This document shows positions 9,748-19,583 of a stretch of 64,000 nucleotides of DNA, piece by piece. Position 1 is the first letter of the stretch, and the number at the start of each line of letters is the position of its first letter. The notes below the pieces were generated by a model, which had not been told where the DNA came from, ran no database searches, and was given only the letters and a program-made list of their open reading frames with translations. Source of the DNA: Alteromonas sp. ALT199 (GTDB taxonomy: Bacteria; Pseudomonadota; Gammaproteobacteria; Enterobacterales; Alteromonadaceae); the NCBI RefSeq assembly GCF_018619335.1, contig NZ_JAHHDX010000090.1, positions 62,001 through 126,000 of the forward strand. Reading direction: 5' to 3'. The translations under genes were made by a program, and so were the position numbers.

Positions 9748-10152
9748 ATGAGCCAATTGGAAAGTAACAATACACCACAAAATATCAGGCTGGACAAGTG
9801 GCTATGGGCTGCAAGGTTCTTTAAGACTCGCGCCATCGCTAGAGATATGGTGCAGTCGGGAAAGGTCCAGTACAACGGGCAACGAGCCAAACCTGGTAAG
9901 CATGTAGAGCTTGGGGCGATGATTAAAGTTCCCGCGGGATGGGATATTCGTGAAATAAAGGTGCTAGGCTTAAGCGACAAGCGTTTGAGCGCCCCTTTGG
10001 CACAAGCACTTTTTGAAGAAACGGTTGAAAGTGTAACAAAACGTGAAGAAAACCAAGCTGCCCGAAAAATGAGCGCTTTTCATAGCCCTAAACCAGATCA
10101 TAGACCTGATAAAAAGCAGCGACGACAGATTATTAAATTTAAGCAGCAATAG
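9748..10152 (+). CDS. hslR: Hsp15, ribosome-associated heat-shock protein
   Basis: HslR, 134 aa, with an S4 RNA-binding domain (IRLDKWLWAARFFKTRAIAR onward, about residues 12-70) and a basic C-terminal tail rich in Lys, Arg and Gln. Hsp15 binds 50S subunits carrying stalled nascent chains and assists their recycling. It sits directly upstream of hslO, as in many gammaproteobacteria, with a 23-bp gap, so the two are probably co-transcribed. Confidence 0.95.
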   Translation: MSQLESNNTPQNIRLDKWLWAARFFKTRAIARDMVQSGKVQYNGQRAKPGKHVELGAMIKVPAGWDIREIKVLGLSDKRLSAPLAQALFEETVESVTKREENQAARKMSAFHSPKPDHRPDKKQRRQIIKFKQQ

Positions 10153-10175
10153 TGTGCTGCTCAACAGGATCATTT

Positions 10176-11075
10176 ATGAGCGATTTCGATAAATTACACC
10201 GCTTCCTATTTACTCAAGCTAATGTTCGTGGCGAATTAGTTCGTCTTGATGAGAGCTTAAAGCAAATTGTGCACAGCTATGAATACCCTTTGCAAATTCA
10301 AACCTTGTTAAGTGAAATGGCGGCGGCGACGTCACTTTTAACGGCAACGCTTAAATTTAAAGGTGAAATTTCACTGCAAATTCAAAGCAAAGGCCCGGTG
10401 AGTTACGCGGTATTAAACGCCACTCATGAGCAAACGCTTCGCGGTGTGGCGCGCTGGGATGAAACGCTCGAAACCCTACCTGAAACGTTTTCAGAGCTAT
10501 TGTCTCAAGCGGTGTTAGTCATCACAATTACACCAGATGAAGGCGAGCGTTATCAGGGTGTAGTAGCTTTAGATAAACCGTCTCTTGCTGAATGTATCGA
10601 AGGCTACTTTGCACAGTCAGAACAGCTTGCAACCAGCGTTCATCTAATGACAGACATGAGCGACTCTAAAAACGCGAAAGCGTCGGGTGTGCTGTTGCAA
10701 GTATTGCCTACCGATGCCAGCGCGACTGACGTGTCTCAAGCCAATGAGTTTGCTCACATCTCAAAACTTACCGAAACACTAACCAAAGAAGAGATGTTTT
10801 CTTTGCCAGTTGAGGACATTTTATACCGTCTTTATCACCAAGAAGACGTGGAAATGTACCCAGCAAAAGACGTATCGTTTGCGTGTTCATGTTCAAAAGA
10901 GCGCAGCGCAGAAGCACTTCGTCATGTTGAGAAGTCTGAACTTCACGCAATTATTGCTGAAGAAGGCGCGATAAAAATGAACTGTCAGTACTGCCACACA
11001 GAATACCGCTTTGACAGCATCGACGTGGAAGCTATTCACAGCGGTAACTTCGACGTACCGTCTTCAAATCAATAG
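10176..11075 (+). CDS. hslO: Hsp33 redox-regulated chaperone
   Basis: HslO, 299 aa, a cytoplasmic holdase switched on by oxidative stress. The C-terminal redox switch is intact: C237-x-C239 (ACSCSKE) and C270-x2-C273 (NCQYCH), the four zinc-ligating cysteines that form disulfides on activation. The ATG at 10176 (MSDFDKLHRF) follows an AGGAT ribosome-binding site. A longer in-frame start overlapping the hslR stop would add eight residues unlike the family. An intrinsic terminator follows. Confidence 0.95.
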   Translation: MSDFDKLHRFLFTQANVRGELVRLDESLKQIVHSYEYPLQIQTLLSEMAAATSLLTATLKFKGEISLQIQSKGPVSYAVLNATHEQTLRGVARWDETLETLPETFSELLSQAVLVITITPDEGERYQGVVALDKPSLAECIEGYFAQSEQLATSVHLMTDMSDSKNAKASGVLLQVLPTDASATDVSQANEFAHISKLTETLTKEEMFSLPVEDILYRLYHQEDVEMYPAKDVSFACSCSKERSAEALRHVEKSELHAIIAEEGAIKMNCQYCHTEYRFDSIDVEAIHSGNFDVPSSNQ

Positions 11076-11146
11076 CTTATTTGTTTTTTGAATGGTTTTA
11101 GAGGTTAGTCACAAAGCGAGTCATTACCCCTACACGACCACTATAG

Positions 11147-11178
11147 AAAAGGCACTTCTTATGAAGTGCTTTTTCTTT
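11147..11178 (+). terminator. Intrinsic terminator after hslR-hslO
   Basis: GGCACTTC, a TTAT loop, and GAAGTGCT followed by TTTTCTTTTT. Stem of about 8 bp with one G-T pair, 72 bases after the hslO stop. Confidence 0.8.
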
Positions 11179-11573
11179 TTACGCTAAAGATGCGCTAGAA
11201 GACCCCCAAAATAACCTTCATACTTCACCTGTGGTGAAAAAGTAGTCACTAGTAAGTGTTTAAGTTCTCAACGACCTGTTGTCGTTTCATCTTTTTAAGT
11301 TTATTGAAAGCTTTCACTTCGACTTTCTAAAAATCTAACCATTTTTTATTTTGAAATTCATCGATCATTCAAGCCTTGCTACTCATATTTTCTGCATTTA
11401 TATTCAGGGAAAACGCTTTTATTGTAATTAATTTACAATATTTATGAAATTTAAGTGTTTTGAATAGTGATTATATGTCTTATAAATGCGTCTAAGCCCT
11501 TATTTACTTTACACTCGAAGAGGTGATACTTTTTTGAAAGTGCTTTTGAAAAATTACATATAGGGTAACAGCC
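11179..11573. other. AT-rich intergenic region upstream of pckA
   Basis: No gene seen. This is the control region of pckA. It contains an inverted repeat at 11421-11439 (ATTGTAA, 5-nt spacer, TTACAAT), about 135 bases before the pckA ATG, which could be an operator. No clear promoter hexamers stand out in the AT-rich background. Confidence 0.5.
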
Positions 11574-13136
11574 ATGACCGCAGCAGCCTCAATTCAAACG
11601 GAACTGAAAGTAACGCCACTCACCGATCTGCCAAATGCAGAGCTTATCGAACGCGCCGTATTGCGCGGCGAAGGTGTACTAGACAAAAACGGCGCGCTTG
11701 TCGTTGAAACCGGCAAACGTACGGGGCGCTCTCCAAACGATCGATTTATCGTTAAAGAGCCAACAACAGAGAACCACATCGACTGGGGCAAGGTTAACAA
11801 GCCTTTTGACGCTGACAAATTCGATGCGCTGTGGGATAGAGTTGAAGCTTATCTTTCTACCCAAGAACATTTTCTATCACACCTTCAAGTGGGCTCGGAC
11901 CCTGAGCATGCATTATCCCTTGAAGTAAGAACGCAAACTGCTTGGCAGCATGTTTTTGCCCGTAATCTATTTATCATTCCTGAACAATGGAATGTTAAGG
12001 GTGACCAGCCATGGCAAATCTTAAACGTACCTGGCTTCACTTGTGAACCAGAGCGTGACGGCACAAACAGCGACGGCACAGTTATCATTAACTTCGCTAA
12101 AAAGCGTGTCTTGCTTGCGGGCATGCGTTACGCAGGTGAAATGAAAAAAGCCATGTTTTCAGTGCAAAACTTCTTGCTTCCAGCAAAAGACGTACTGCCT
12201 ATGCACTGTTCAGCCAATGTGGGTGAAGAAGGCGATGTGACCTTGTTCTTTGGTCTTTCAGGGACAGGTAAAACAACGCTTTCTGCGGATCCTAAGCGTT
12301 TCTTAATTGGTGACGATGAGCACGGCTGGGCGCCAGGTAGCGTATTTAATATTGAAGGTGGTTGCTACGCTAAATGTATCGACCTATCTCAAAAGAATGA
12401 GCCGGTTATTTGGAATGCAATTAAGTTTGGCACTATTTTAGAGAACGTAGTACTAGATGAAACGCGCACGCCAGATTATACCGATACATCTTTGACCCAA
12501 AACTCGCGTGCGGCTTACCCGCTTTCACACATTGAAAAGCGCGTATCTGAAAACCGTGGCGGCGAACCTCGCTCAGTCGTATTTCTAACGTGTGACGTAA
12601 GTGGCGTGTTGCCTCCTGTTTCGGTACTAAGCGAAGAAGCTGCGGCATACCACTTCTTAAGCGGCTACACAGCGAAAGTAGGCTCTACTGAAATTGGTTC
12701 TACTAGCGATATTGAATCGACCTTCTCAACCTGTTTTGGTGCGCCTTTCTTCCCGCGTCCAGCAGGTGTTTACGCAGAGCTTCTTATTAAGCGCGTGAAA
12801 GCGTTTGGTGCAAAGGTTTACTTGGTTAATACCGGTTGGACAGGCGGCCCTTACGGCACAGGTAGCCGTTTTGATATTCCTACCACGCGCGCCATTATTG
12901 ATGCCATTGTGTCGGGCAATTTGGCTGACGTTGAAACTCAGCACATCGACGCGTTAAACCTAGATGTCCCAGTGGCCATTGAAGGCGTAGACAGTAACTT
13001 GCTTGTGCCGCAAAACACGTGGGCAGACAAGGAAAAATACAACGAATACGCTGCTAACTTAGTTAGCGACTTTAAACAGAACTTTGAAAAATATGACGTT
13101 AGCGACGCTATCGTTAAAGCCGGGCCGGGTAACTAA
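11574..13136 (+). CDS. pckA: Phosphoenolpyruvate carboxykinase (ATP)
   Basis: PckA, 520 aa, catalyses oxaloacetate + ATP to PEP + CO2 + ADP, the first committed step of gluconeogenesis, in the cytoplasm. Diagnostic ATP-type motifs: [12 protein letters not shown] (about residues 47-58), the P-loop GLSGTGKTT (227-235), and the metal-binding segment LIGDDEHGW shortly after. The start carries a weak GGTAAC ribosome-binding site. Monocistronic: long leader, strong terminator. In Alteromonas-like organisms growing on amino acids and organic acids, this enzyme supplies hexoses. Confidence 0.97.
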   Translation: MTAAASIQTELKVTPLTDLPNAELIERAVLRGEGVLDKNGALVVETGKRTGRSPNDRFIVKEPTTENHIDWGKVNKPFDADKFDALWDRVEAYLSTQEHFLSHLQVGSDPEHALSLEVRTQTAWQHVFARNLFIIPEQWNVKGDQPWQILNVPGFTCEPERDGTNSDGTVIINFAKKRVLLAGMRYAGEMKKAMFSVQNFLLPAKDVLPMHCSANVGEEGDVTLFFGLSGTGKTTLSADPKRFLIGDDEHGWAPGSVFNIEGGCYAKCIDLSQKNEPVIWNAIKFGTILENVVLDETRTPDYTDTSLTQNSRAAYPLSHIEKRVSENRGGEPRSVVFLTCDVSGVLPPVSVLSEEAAAYHFLSGYTAKVGSTEIGSTSDIESTFSTCFGAPFFPRPAGVYAELLIKRVKAFGAKVYLVNTGWTGGPYGTGSRFDIPTTRAIIDAIVSGNLADVETQHIDALNLDVPVAIEGVDSNLLVPQNTWADKEKYNEYAANLVSDFKQNFEKYDVSDAIVKAGPGN

Positions 13137-13189
13137 TACTCGGTTCGCCCCTTCCCAACGTTCATCACACTCAACGTGATTGATGTTTT

Positions 13190-13216
13190 GCCCGCACCGT
13201 GTTGCGGGCTTTTTTA
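13190..13216 (+). terminator. Intrinsic terminator after pckA
   Basis: GCCCGCA, 6-nt loop, TGCGGGC, then TTTTTTAT. Perfect 7-bp GC-rich stem with a T-run. Confidence 0.9.
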
Positions 13217-13368
13217 TGCCTTCATACTCGTTTCTGCCGACCTATTAACATTTTTCACACAATGAATACGTATGTTTATTTAAGTCACTACTGCCTGCCG
13301 TTATCATTTAGTTAACATAAAAAGGTTTTCAGTGTCTGCAGCACCGAAATAAAATGAAGGGTTTTAGC

Positions 13369-15822
13369 ATGTCGAAAAGACACGAGCGTTCGGTTTTATC
13401 TTCCACAATTAGCACAGCGTTCACACGCAGCCTGTTGGCGACTTTGCCTGTTCTTGCATTGTTATCAGGTAATGCAGTAGCCGACGTTGAGCAATTCTCT
13501 TTAGATGGTCACTCCCTTCACGTTGATACAGACACTAACGACTTCGTTGTAACCGCACTAGGTAATCAGAGCTTCCAAGTTACATTTCTAACAGACGATA
13601 ACGGTAAGCCCTATGAAAACCTGCCGTCTATGGCTCTACCCGAAGATAAAAACACAAGCCCGCTTGCTGTGAATCTCTCTGAAACCCCCGCTACTATCTC
13701 GTTAACCTACGACGGTGTTGCAGCACGTATAGATAAGCAAAGCCACTCAATAAGCTATGTGCTAAACGGTGAAGTCGTCGCCAACGAGCGGGACGGGCTG
13801 TCCATTACCGAGGGTAGCGTCAGACTGTCTTTCTCGCTAGATGAAAACGAAAAACTTTATGGTGGCGGTCAGCGCGTTTTAGGTATGGACCGTCGTGGAA
13901 ACGCCATGCCGCTGTACAACAAAGCACACTATGGTTACACCACGTCTTCAAACCAAATGTACTTTGGTTTGTCGGCGGTGATGTCGTCAAAAAATTATAG
14001 CGTATTGTTTGATAACACCGCTTCTGGCGAGCTAGATATTGGCAAAACGAACAGCGACGAGTTGCTATTTAAGGTGCAAGGTGGGCGCGCCAGCTACATC
14101 ATGGTGTTGGGTGAAAACCTAGAAGATACGGTAACGTCTACTGTAGCAGTAACGGGAAAACAGCCGCTTCCACCGCGTTGGTTGTTAGGTAACTTTGCTT
14201 CTCGCTTTGGTTATAAGTCGCAGCAGCAGGTAATGGATGTTGTCGATGCCTTTAACACGCAAGATATTCCTGTTGATGCTGTAGTACTAGACCTTTATTG
14301 GTTTGGTAAAGACATAAAAGGGCACATGGGGAACTTAAGCTGGGACACTGCCACTTTCCCTGAGCCTGAAAAAATGATTAGCGAGCTACGCGCTCAAGAC
14401 GTGAAAACCGTGCTTATAACCGAGCCTTTTATTCTCACGACTTCAAAGCAATGGGAAAGCGCGGTTGCCAATAATGCACTTGCACAAAACGATAATGGCA
14501 CGCCTTACACCTTCGATTTTTATTTTGGCAATACCGGCCTGGTTGATGTGTTCAGTGAAAGCGGTCAAAATTGGTTTTGGCAGTATTATGAAAAGCTTGC
14601 TGCGCAAGGTGTTGCAGGCTGGTGGGGCGACTTGGGCGAGCCTGAAGTACACCCTGATGATATACAGCACATGTGGCAGTCGAAAAAAGTAAGCGGTGCA
14701 GAGGTTCATAATGGTTATGGCCACCAGTGGGCGAAAACCGTTTATAACAATTTAAATGAGCTTCAGCCTGACACACGCCCGTTCGTACTCATGCGCTCAG
14801 GCTTTTTGGGCAGCCAACGCTACGGTATGGTGCCTTGGACTGGGGACGTAAGTCGAAGTTGGGGCGGGCTAAAGCCACAGGTAGAACTCGCACTTCAAAT
14901 GAGTGTTTTTGGTATGGCGTATACTCATTCCGATTTAGGTGGGTTTGCTGGCGGCGAAACCTTTGATGCTGAACTTTATACCCGCTGGCTACAATTTGGT
15001 ACTTTTTCGCCGGTGTTTAGGCCTCACGCTCAGGATAATATTGCCCCAGAGCCTGTTTTCCATGCCGACCCGGTGAAGTCTATTGCGCGCAAGTTTATTC
15101 AGCTTCGTTACGACATGCTGCCGTACAACTATTCGTTGGCGTTTGAAAATGCACTGAACGGCACACCGCTAATGCGCCCACTGGCCATGGAGTACAGTGA
15201 AAGCTCATGGTTTGAAAATGCTGACAGCTATTTATGGGGCGACGCGCTGTTGGTATCGCCCGTGACCAGTCCTGATCAGAGCCAATGGACGACAGCCCTT
15301 CCAAAAGGCGTTTGGTTCGACTTTTTCTCAAACACCAAATACCAAGGTGAGCAAACGGTAGATTACCCGTTAACTCAAGAAAATTTCCCTGTATGGGTTA
15401 AGGCAGGAAGCTTTATGCCAATGTCAAAAGGGCTTGATCGTACAGAGCAGTTTAATGCTCGCGAGCTAGAGATACATTACTGGCACGACAGCTCTGTAAC
15501 TTCCTCTTCTTACACCTATTACGAAGATGACGGTAAGAATCCAGCGTCTGTCGAAAAAGGTTTGTACACCACTTTACAGCTACACTCATCAGTTAATGAT
15601 AACGCCGAATTGACCCTTTCTCTTGGCAGCGAAGGCAGCTACATAGGTATGCCTAAGCAGCGCAACATCACCTACGTGTTGCATGGGTTTAGCCAAAAAC
15701 CTTCGCGTGTTTTGATTGATGGCCATAGCGTACCAGTAGCATGGGATGAAAAAGGGAAAACGCTTTCGCTTGCATTTTCGTGCGACTATCAGCAATCTGT
15801 AAAGGTAGTGATTATGCGATAA
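13369..15822 (+). CDS. Secreted GH31 alpha-glucosidase / transglucosidase
   Basis: About 817 aa from the chosen start. A signal peptide (ending SGNAVADVEQ) indicates export. The N-terminal beta-sandwich contains GGGQRVLGMDRRG. The GH31 (beta/alpha)8 barrel carries the nucleophile motif GWWGDLGEPE (D421) and the probable acid/base Asp in PWTGDVSRSW (D493). Length, motifs and spacing recall the Cellvibrio oligosaccharide 4-alpha-glucosyltransferase Agd31B, but hydrolase and transferase cannot be told apart here. An ATG at 13354 is in frame, but GAAGGG lies 7 bases before the ATG at 13369, so the latter is chosen. The adjacent MFS gene suggests use of alpha-glucans. Confidence 0.85.
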   Translation: MSKRHERSVLSSTISTAFTRSLLATLPVLALLSGNAVADVEQFSLDGHSLHVDTDTNDFVVTALGNQSFQVTFLTDDNGKPYENLPSMALPEDKNTSPLAVNLSETPATISLTYDGVAARIDKQSHSISYVLNGEVVANERDGLSITEGSVRLSFSLDENEKLYGGGQRVLGMDRRGNAMPLYNKAHYGYTTSSNQMYFGLSAVMSSKNYSVLFDNTASGELDIGKTNSDELLFKVQGGRASYIMVLGENLEDTVTSTVAVTGKQPLPPRWLLGNFASRFGYKSQQQVMDVVDAFNTQDIPVDAVVLDLYWFGKDIKGHMGNLSWDTATFPEPEKMISELRAQDVKTVLITEPFILTTSKQWESAVANNALAQNDNGTPYTFDFYFGNTGLVDVFSESGQNWFWQYYEKLAAQGVAGWWGDLGEPEVHPDDIQHMWQSKKVSGAEVHNGYGHQWAKTVYNNLNELQPDTRPFVLMRSGFLGSQRYGMVPWTGDVSRSWGGLKPQVELALQMSVFGMAYTHSDLGGFAGGETFDAELYTRWLQFGTFSPVFRPHAQDNIAPEPVFHADPVKSIARKFIQLRYDMLPYNYSLAFENALNGTPLMRPLAMEYSESSWFENADSYLWGDALLVSPVTSPDQSQWTTALPKGVWFDFFSNTKYQGEQTVDYPLTQENFPVWVKAGSFMPMSKGLDRTEQFNARELEIHYWHDSSVTSSSYTYYEDDGKNPASVEKGLYTTLQLHSSVNDNAELTLSLGSEGSYIGMPKQRNITYVLHGFSQKPSRVLIDGHSVPVAWDEKGKTLSLAFSCDYQQSVKVVIMR

Positions 15823-15960
15823 TTAAGGGCAGCTGTTCTTTATTGCACAGTAAAGTTCAGCGTCCTCTGAAGGTTCACTTTGTGATTAAGGGGCATATCA
15901 ACGCTGTGCCCTCGAGCCCGTATCCGATGTCATCGAACTGACGTTAACCGTGGAGCCTTA

Positions 15961-17142
15961 ATGAGTCGACTTCCCGCTACCATTGTTATCTTTGCCGGTT
16001 TTTTCTTAATTGGTAAGTTATTTCTTCTATGGGGAATACTGCTGCCTGATATTGCCGCTGATTTGCAGATGTCTGAGGTCGTCAGTGGTGCTTTATTCTC
16101 GCTGTTTTCGGTAGGCATGATGTTAGGTGCCGTAATTGGTGGTAAATATGCCAGCCGCTTCGAGTACATGCCCCTGCTAGCCACGTTGTTCAGCCTGAAT
16201 ACAGGGCTTTTGCTTTTGGTGTCCGTACTATCATCTTGGCAGTGGTTTCTAGTGTTAGCCGTATTAATTGGTGTGGTGAGTTCAACAATATTTACCATTG
16301 GGCATACGCTTATCGCGCGCATGTACGCGGAAAAGCGCTTTACTATGATGGGCTTAATGGACTTTATGTTCAGCTTAGGTACGTTTGCCGCGTCGTTCTT
16401 TGTAACACTGTTATATCTTATTGAACAAAACTGGCGATTGCCTATTCAAGTGGTGGCGGGCGTGATGATTATTCTATCGTGCTATACGTTTATTGCCGCT
16501 CGGTCACAGGCAAAAGTACTTAAAGGTCAACCAAAACTGCCTAAGAAAACCTTGGCATTCGGCACCATTATTAAACAACCTGTTTTTATATTTCTAGCTC
16601 TGCTTACTTTTGGCTATGGTGCGGTAGAGTTTGGTAACGCGAACTGGTTTGTAAGCTACGCACAAAAAGGCTTAGGCTTTAGCGGCGAGCAGTCGCGTAA
16701 TTTACTCGCGTGTTTTACCGCTGGTATGGTGATTAGTCGCCTGACCTTTCCATTTCTGCTTCGCTTTGTGTCAGTCCATCGCATGATAGTACTTATGGCC
16801 ACCGCTTCACTTGCTGGTGTATTTGCGCTTAAATTAATGCCGACTTTCTACGGCATAGGCGCGGGTAATTTGCTGCTAGGTTTAGGGTTAGGTGGGCTTT
16901 TCCCGCTTGCACTGTCTGCGGCAATGAATATTGACAGCGACAATGGCCCTGTACTTTCTGGTATTGCTATTATCGGCAATTCTACGGGTGTGCAAGTGGC
17001 TTCTTTTTCTACCGGGCTTTGGGCTAACTTTGTACCCCTTACCACGGCATTTTGGGTGATCCCATTGGGTGGATGTGTGCTGTGGCTAGCTTCTTACGGT
17101 TACAGCAGAAAGATAAAGTACCACAAAGACCCCGTAGGCTGA
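15961..17142 (+). CDS. MFS transporter
   Basis: 393 aa, about 12 hydrophobic helices and no signal peptide: an inner-membrane major facilitator. The N-half loop 2-3 is GGKYASRFEY, a degenerate MFS motif A. Glycine-rich helices around residues 295-320 (GAGNLLLGLGLGGLF) are typical. Substrate unknown; its place 138 bp downstream of the GH31 glycosidase makes a sugar or maltooligosaccharide plausible, but this is inference from context only. It is convergent with envZ. Confidence 0.8.
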   Translation: MSRLPATIVIFAGFFLIGKLFLLWGILLPDIAADLQMSEVVSGALFSLFSVGMMLGAVIGGKYASRFEYMPLLATLFSLNTGLLLLVSVLSSWQWFLVLAVLIGVVSSTIFTIGHTLIARMYAEKRFTMMGLMDFMFSLGTFAASFFVTLLYLIEQNWRLPIQVVAGVMIILSCYTFIAARSQAKVLKGQPKLPKKTLAFGTIIKQPVFIFLALLTFGYGAVEFGNANWFVSYAQKGLGFSGEQSRNLLACFTAGMVISRLTFPFLLRFVSVHRMIVLMATASLAGVFALKLMPTFYGIGAGNLLLGLGLGGLFPLALSAAMNIDSDNGPVLSGIAIIGNSTGVQVASFSTGLWANFVPLTTAFWVIPLGGCVLWLASYGYSRKIKYHKDPVG

Positions 17143-17251
17143 GCGCTCTGATAAAGCCGAGAAACCTAAGAAAGCAGAGCGGACTGGCTTTGCGTGCACA
17201 AACATTTCTAGCCGGTATGCATAGCGCTACAAATTGACAGCGTAACGCAGG

Positions 17252-18586
17252 CTATTTCTTTGTAGGAAGCTCAGAAAGATAAGGTAAGTAAAACTCTGCC
17301 ACTAACCCTTGCTGCGGGTGGTTTCTTAGTGACACTTCTCCATCGTGGGCCTCTACTATTCTTCGAATAATGGCAAGCCCTAGGCCAGAACCAGATGAAT
17401 TGCGCGCTTTATCACCTTGTGCAAACGGCATGAAAACACTGTTTAATTCCTCTTCTGGAATACCTCGCCCGAAATCACGCACTTTGCAGTACACACGCTT
17501 TTCGTGACGGTTATAGAAACTGCTAATGGCAATTTCATCAGAGCCGTATTTAAAGGCATTTTCAATGAGGTTGTCGATGACTCGCTTCATTGCAATACGC
17601 CGCAGTGATAGTGGCGGAATGGCGTTAAGCTTTAATTCAATATGATGTTTATCATCTAAGTGCCTTGCTTGCACCAGCTCTGCAATAATAGTGTTTAAAT
17701 CGGTTTCTTGGGTCACTTCTTCGGTGTCGTAACGTGCATAGTCAATGAATTGGTCAATGATAGCGTTCATGTCCTCTATATCGTTCACAATGCCGTCTTT
17801 TATCCAATCCTGATCTTCTGGCAGCATTTCTGATGCAAGGCGAATACGAGTAAGCGGCGTGCGCAAGTCGTGGGAAATACCTGCGGTCATGATATTACGG
17901 TCGTTCTCAAGCTGCTTTATGCCCTGATTCATACGGTTAAAAGCGCGAGTAACCTGAATCATTTCGGTGCTGCCTTGTTCGCGAAGCGGCGCTGGATGCT
18001 CACCTTTGCCCACGGCAATTGCTGCTTTTTGTAAGGCTGATAGGGGCCGCGTCATGCGCCTTACAAACAGCCAGCCACCGGCTACGCTCAATATCCCAAT
18101 CACCATTAAATACATAGTCAGTGGGGAGATATTCGCTTCGTTTAAACCCGAAATGGGAATAGAAATCCAGGTGTCTGGGTAGCGATTAAGAGATATCCAT
18201 ACGATGTAAGGCGCGTTCTCGTCGCTAGCTTGTGTGGTTGTGCTAATGCGTACATCGGCAAGCTGCCTAAGCTGTTCACTAACCTGCGTTGATATATAGC
18301 TGTAATAAACCGCGCTTTCTAGGCCGTTCTTTCTCGCTACGCTTTCATCAAATACTTGTACCTGCGTTTGCTGAAAGTAGCGGTCCCGTGTTTCTTGGTT
18401 AGTCACCAGTAAATCGTTAGCCAGCACAGACTTAACTTGGGTTGCCAATAAGCTGTTAATTTGCTGGTAGCTGGGGTGAATAAAGTAATAGGTGACCGAG
18501 ATGTAGGACACAATTTGGTTTATGAGCAACAACACGCCAATAAGCATGACGGTTTGACCAAATGCGCTTTTGGGAATTAAACGCAT
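17252..18586 (-). CDS. envZ: Osmolarity sensor histidine kinase EnvZ
   Basis: EnvZ, 444 aa. Two transmembrane helices flank a periplasmic sensor of about 120 residues; then HAMP, the dimerization box [15 protein letters not shown] with phospho-accepting H239 (E. coli H243), and the ATPase domain with an N box ([10 protein letters not shown]), G1 (VRDFGRGI) and G2 (GSGLGLAI). It phosphorylates OmpR. The chosen ATG gives [17 protein letters not shown], aligning with the E. coli N-terminus; an ATG at 18634 would add 16 unsupported residues. Gap to ompR is about 135 bases. Confidence 0.94.
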   Translation of the reverse strand: MRLIPKSAFGQTVMLIGVLLLINQIVSYISVTYYFIHPSYQQINSLLATQVKSVLANDLLVTNQETRDRYFQQTQVQVFDESVARKNGLESAVYYSYISTQVSEQLRQLADVRISTTTQASDENAPYIVWISLNRYPDTWISIPISGLNEANISPLTMYLMVIGILSVAGGWLFVRRMTRPLSALQKAAIAVGKGEHPAPLREQGSTEMIQVTRAFNRMNQGIKQLENDRNIMTAGISHDLRTPLTRIRLASEMLPEDQDWIKDGIVNDIEDMNAIIDQFIDYARYDTEEVTQETDLNTIIAELVQARHLDDKHHIELKLNAIPPLSLRRIAMKRVIDNLIENAFKYGSDEIAISSFYNRHEKRVYCKVRDFGRGIPEEELNSVFMPFAQGDKARNSSGSGLGLAIIRRIVEAHDGEVSLRNHPQQGLVAEFYLPYLSELPTKK

Positions 18587-18721
18587 AGCTTGCCGTCGCT
18601 TTGTGTCATGAACCAGTGCTTGCAATGGCAGCATGTAAAAACATAATTAGGTTTCATGAGTAAACATACTTCATTAGCGAATAGGTTATGGCAGAGGTAC
18701 CCGCCGTATCCGTCATAGTTA

Positions 18722-19450
18722 CTATACTTGCTCGCCATCAGGCACAAATACGTAGCCTAAACCCCAAACGGTTTGAATGTAGCGAGGGTTGGCTGGGTCG
18801 TCTTCAAGCATTCTACGCAGTCGTGATACTTGAACATCAATACTGCGTTCTAGGGCGCTGTAGTCTCGGCCTCGCGCTAAGTTCATCAGTTTGTCTCGCG
18901 ACAAAGGCTCGCGGGGGTGGGTAACCAAAGACTTTAATACCGCAAACTCGCCGCTTGTCAGAGTCAACGGCGTATCGCCCGCTGTCATCTCGCGGGTGGC
19001 GAGATTAAGTTTGTAATTGCCAAACTCTACAATTTGTAGGTCTTTAGACGGTGCGCCAGGTGCTTCGCTGCTGCGCCTGCGCAATACTGCTTTAGCGCGG
19101 GCTAAAAGCTCGCGCGGGTTAAATGGCTTTGGTAAATAATCATCCGCACCCATTTCAAGGCCTATAATGCGGTCAACTTCATCGCCCTTTGCGGTAAGCA
19201 TAATAATGGGCATGTCGTTTTCTTGCTGGCGCAGGCGGCGACAAATAGATAAACCATCTTCGCCTGGTAGCATAAGGTCCAAAACCATAAGATGAAAATT
19301 CTCGCGCTCTAGCAGTCTATCCATCTGCTCTGCATTAGCGGCACTGCGAACTTGGTAGCCTTGTTCTAGCAAGTAGCGCTCCAGTAGGCTTCGCAGACGC
19401 ATGTCATCATCAACAACGAGAATTTTAGAGGTTTCCTGACCCATACTCAT
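18722..19450 (-). CDS. ompR: Response regulator OmpR
   Basis: OmpR, 242 aa. Receiver domain with acidic triad (VVDDD), phospho-acceptor Asp in MVLDLMLPGEDG (D58 from the first Met) and conserved Thr/Lys (MLTAKG, PKPFNP). The C-terminal winged helix (about 140-238) has RSIDVQVSRLRR, the recognition helix. Together with the downstream envZ it forms the porin/osmolarity two-component system. An ATG two codons later (MGQ) is an alternative start. Confidence 0.96.
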   Translation of the reverse strand: MSMGQETSKILVVDDDMRLRSLLERYLLEQGYQVRSAANAEQMDRLLERENFHLMVLDLMLPGEDGLSICRRLRQQENDMPIIMLTAKGDEVDRIIGLEMGADDYLPKPFNPRELLARAKAVLRRRSSEAPGAPSKDLQIVEFGNYKLNLATREMTAGDTPLTLTSGEFAVLKSLVTHPREPLSRDKLMNLARGRDYSALERSIDVQVSRLRRMLEDDPANPRYIQTVWGLGYVFVPDGEQV

Positions 19451-19583
19451 ACCTTTTGTTTTACGTTTGTTTCACTATAACCACAAGATGTGAAATACAA
19501 AAGCGAGAAAAGCGTAAAAGGCAGAGCATGTTTGTTACAAATAGTGTCTAAAACAGACAAGAACCCGTGTTGCTTATGTAATG

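Noticed and set aside
15880-15945. GGGCA/TGCCC dyad upstream of the MFS gene
   Set aside because: Only 5-bp arms with an 11-base spacer; expected by chance.
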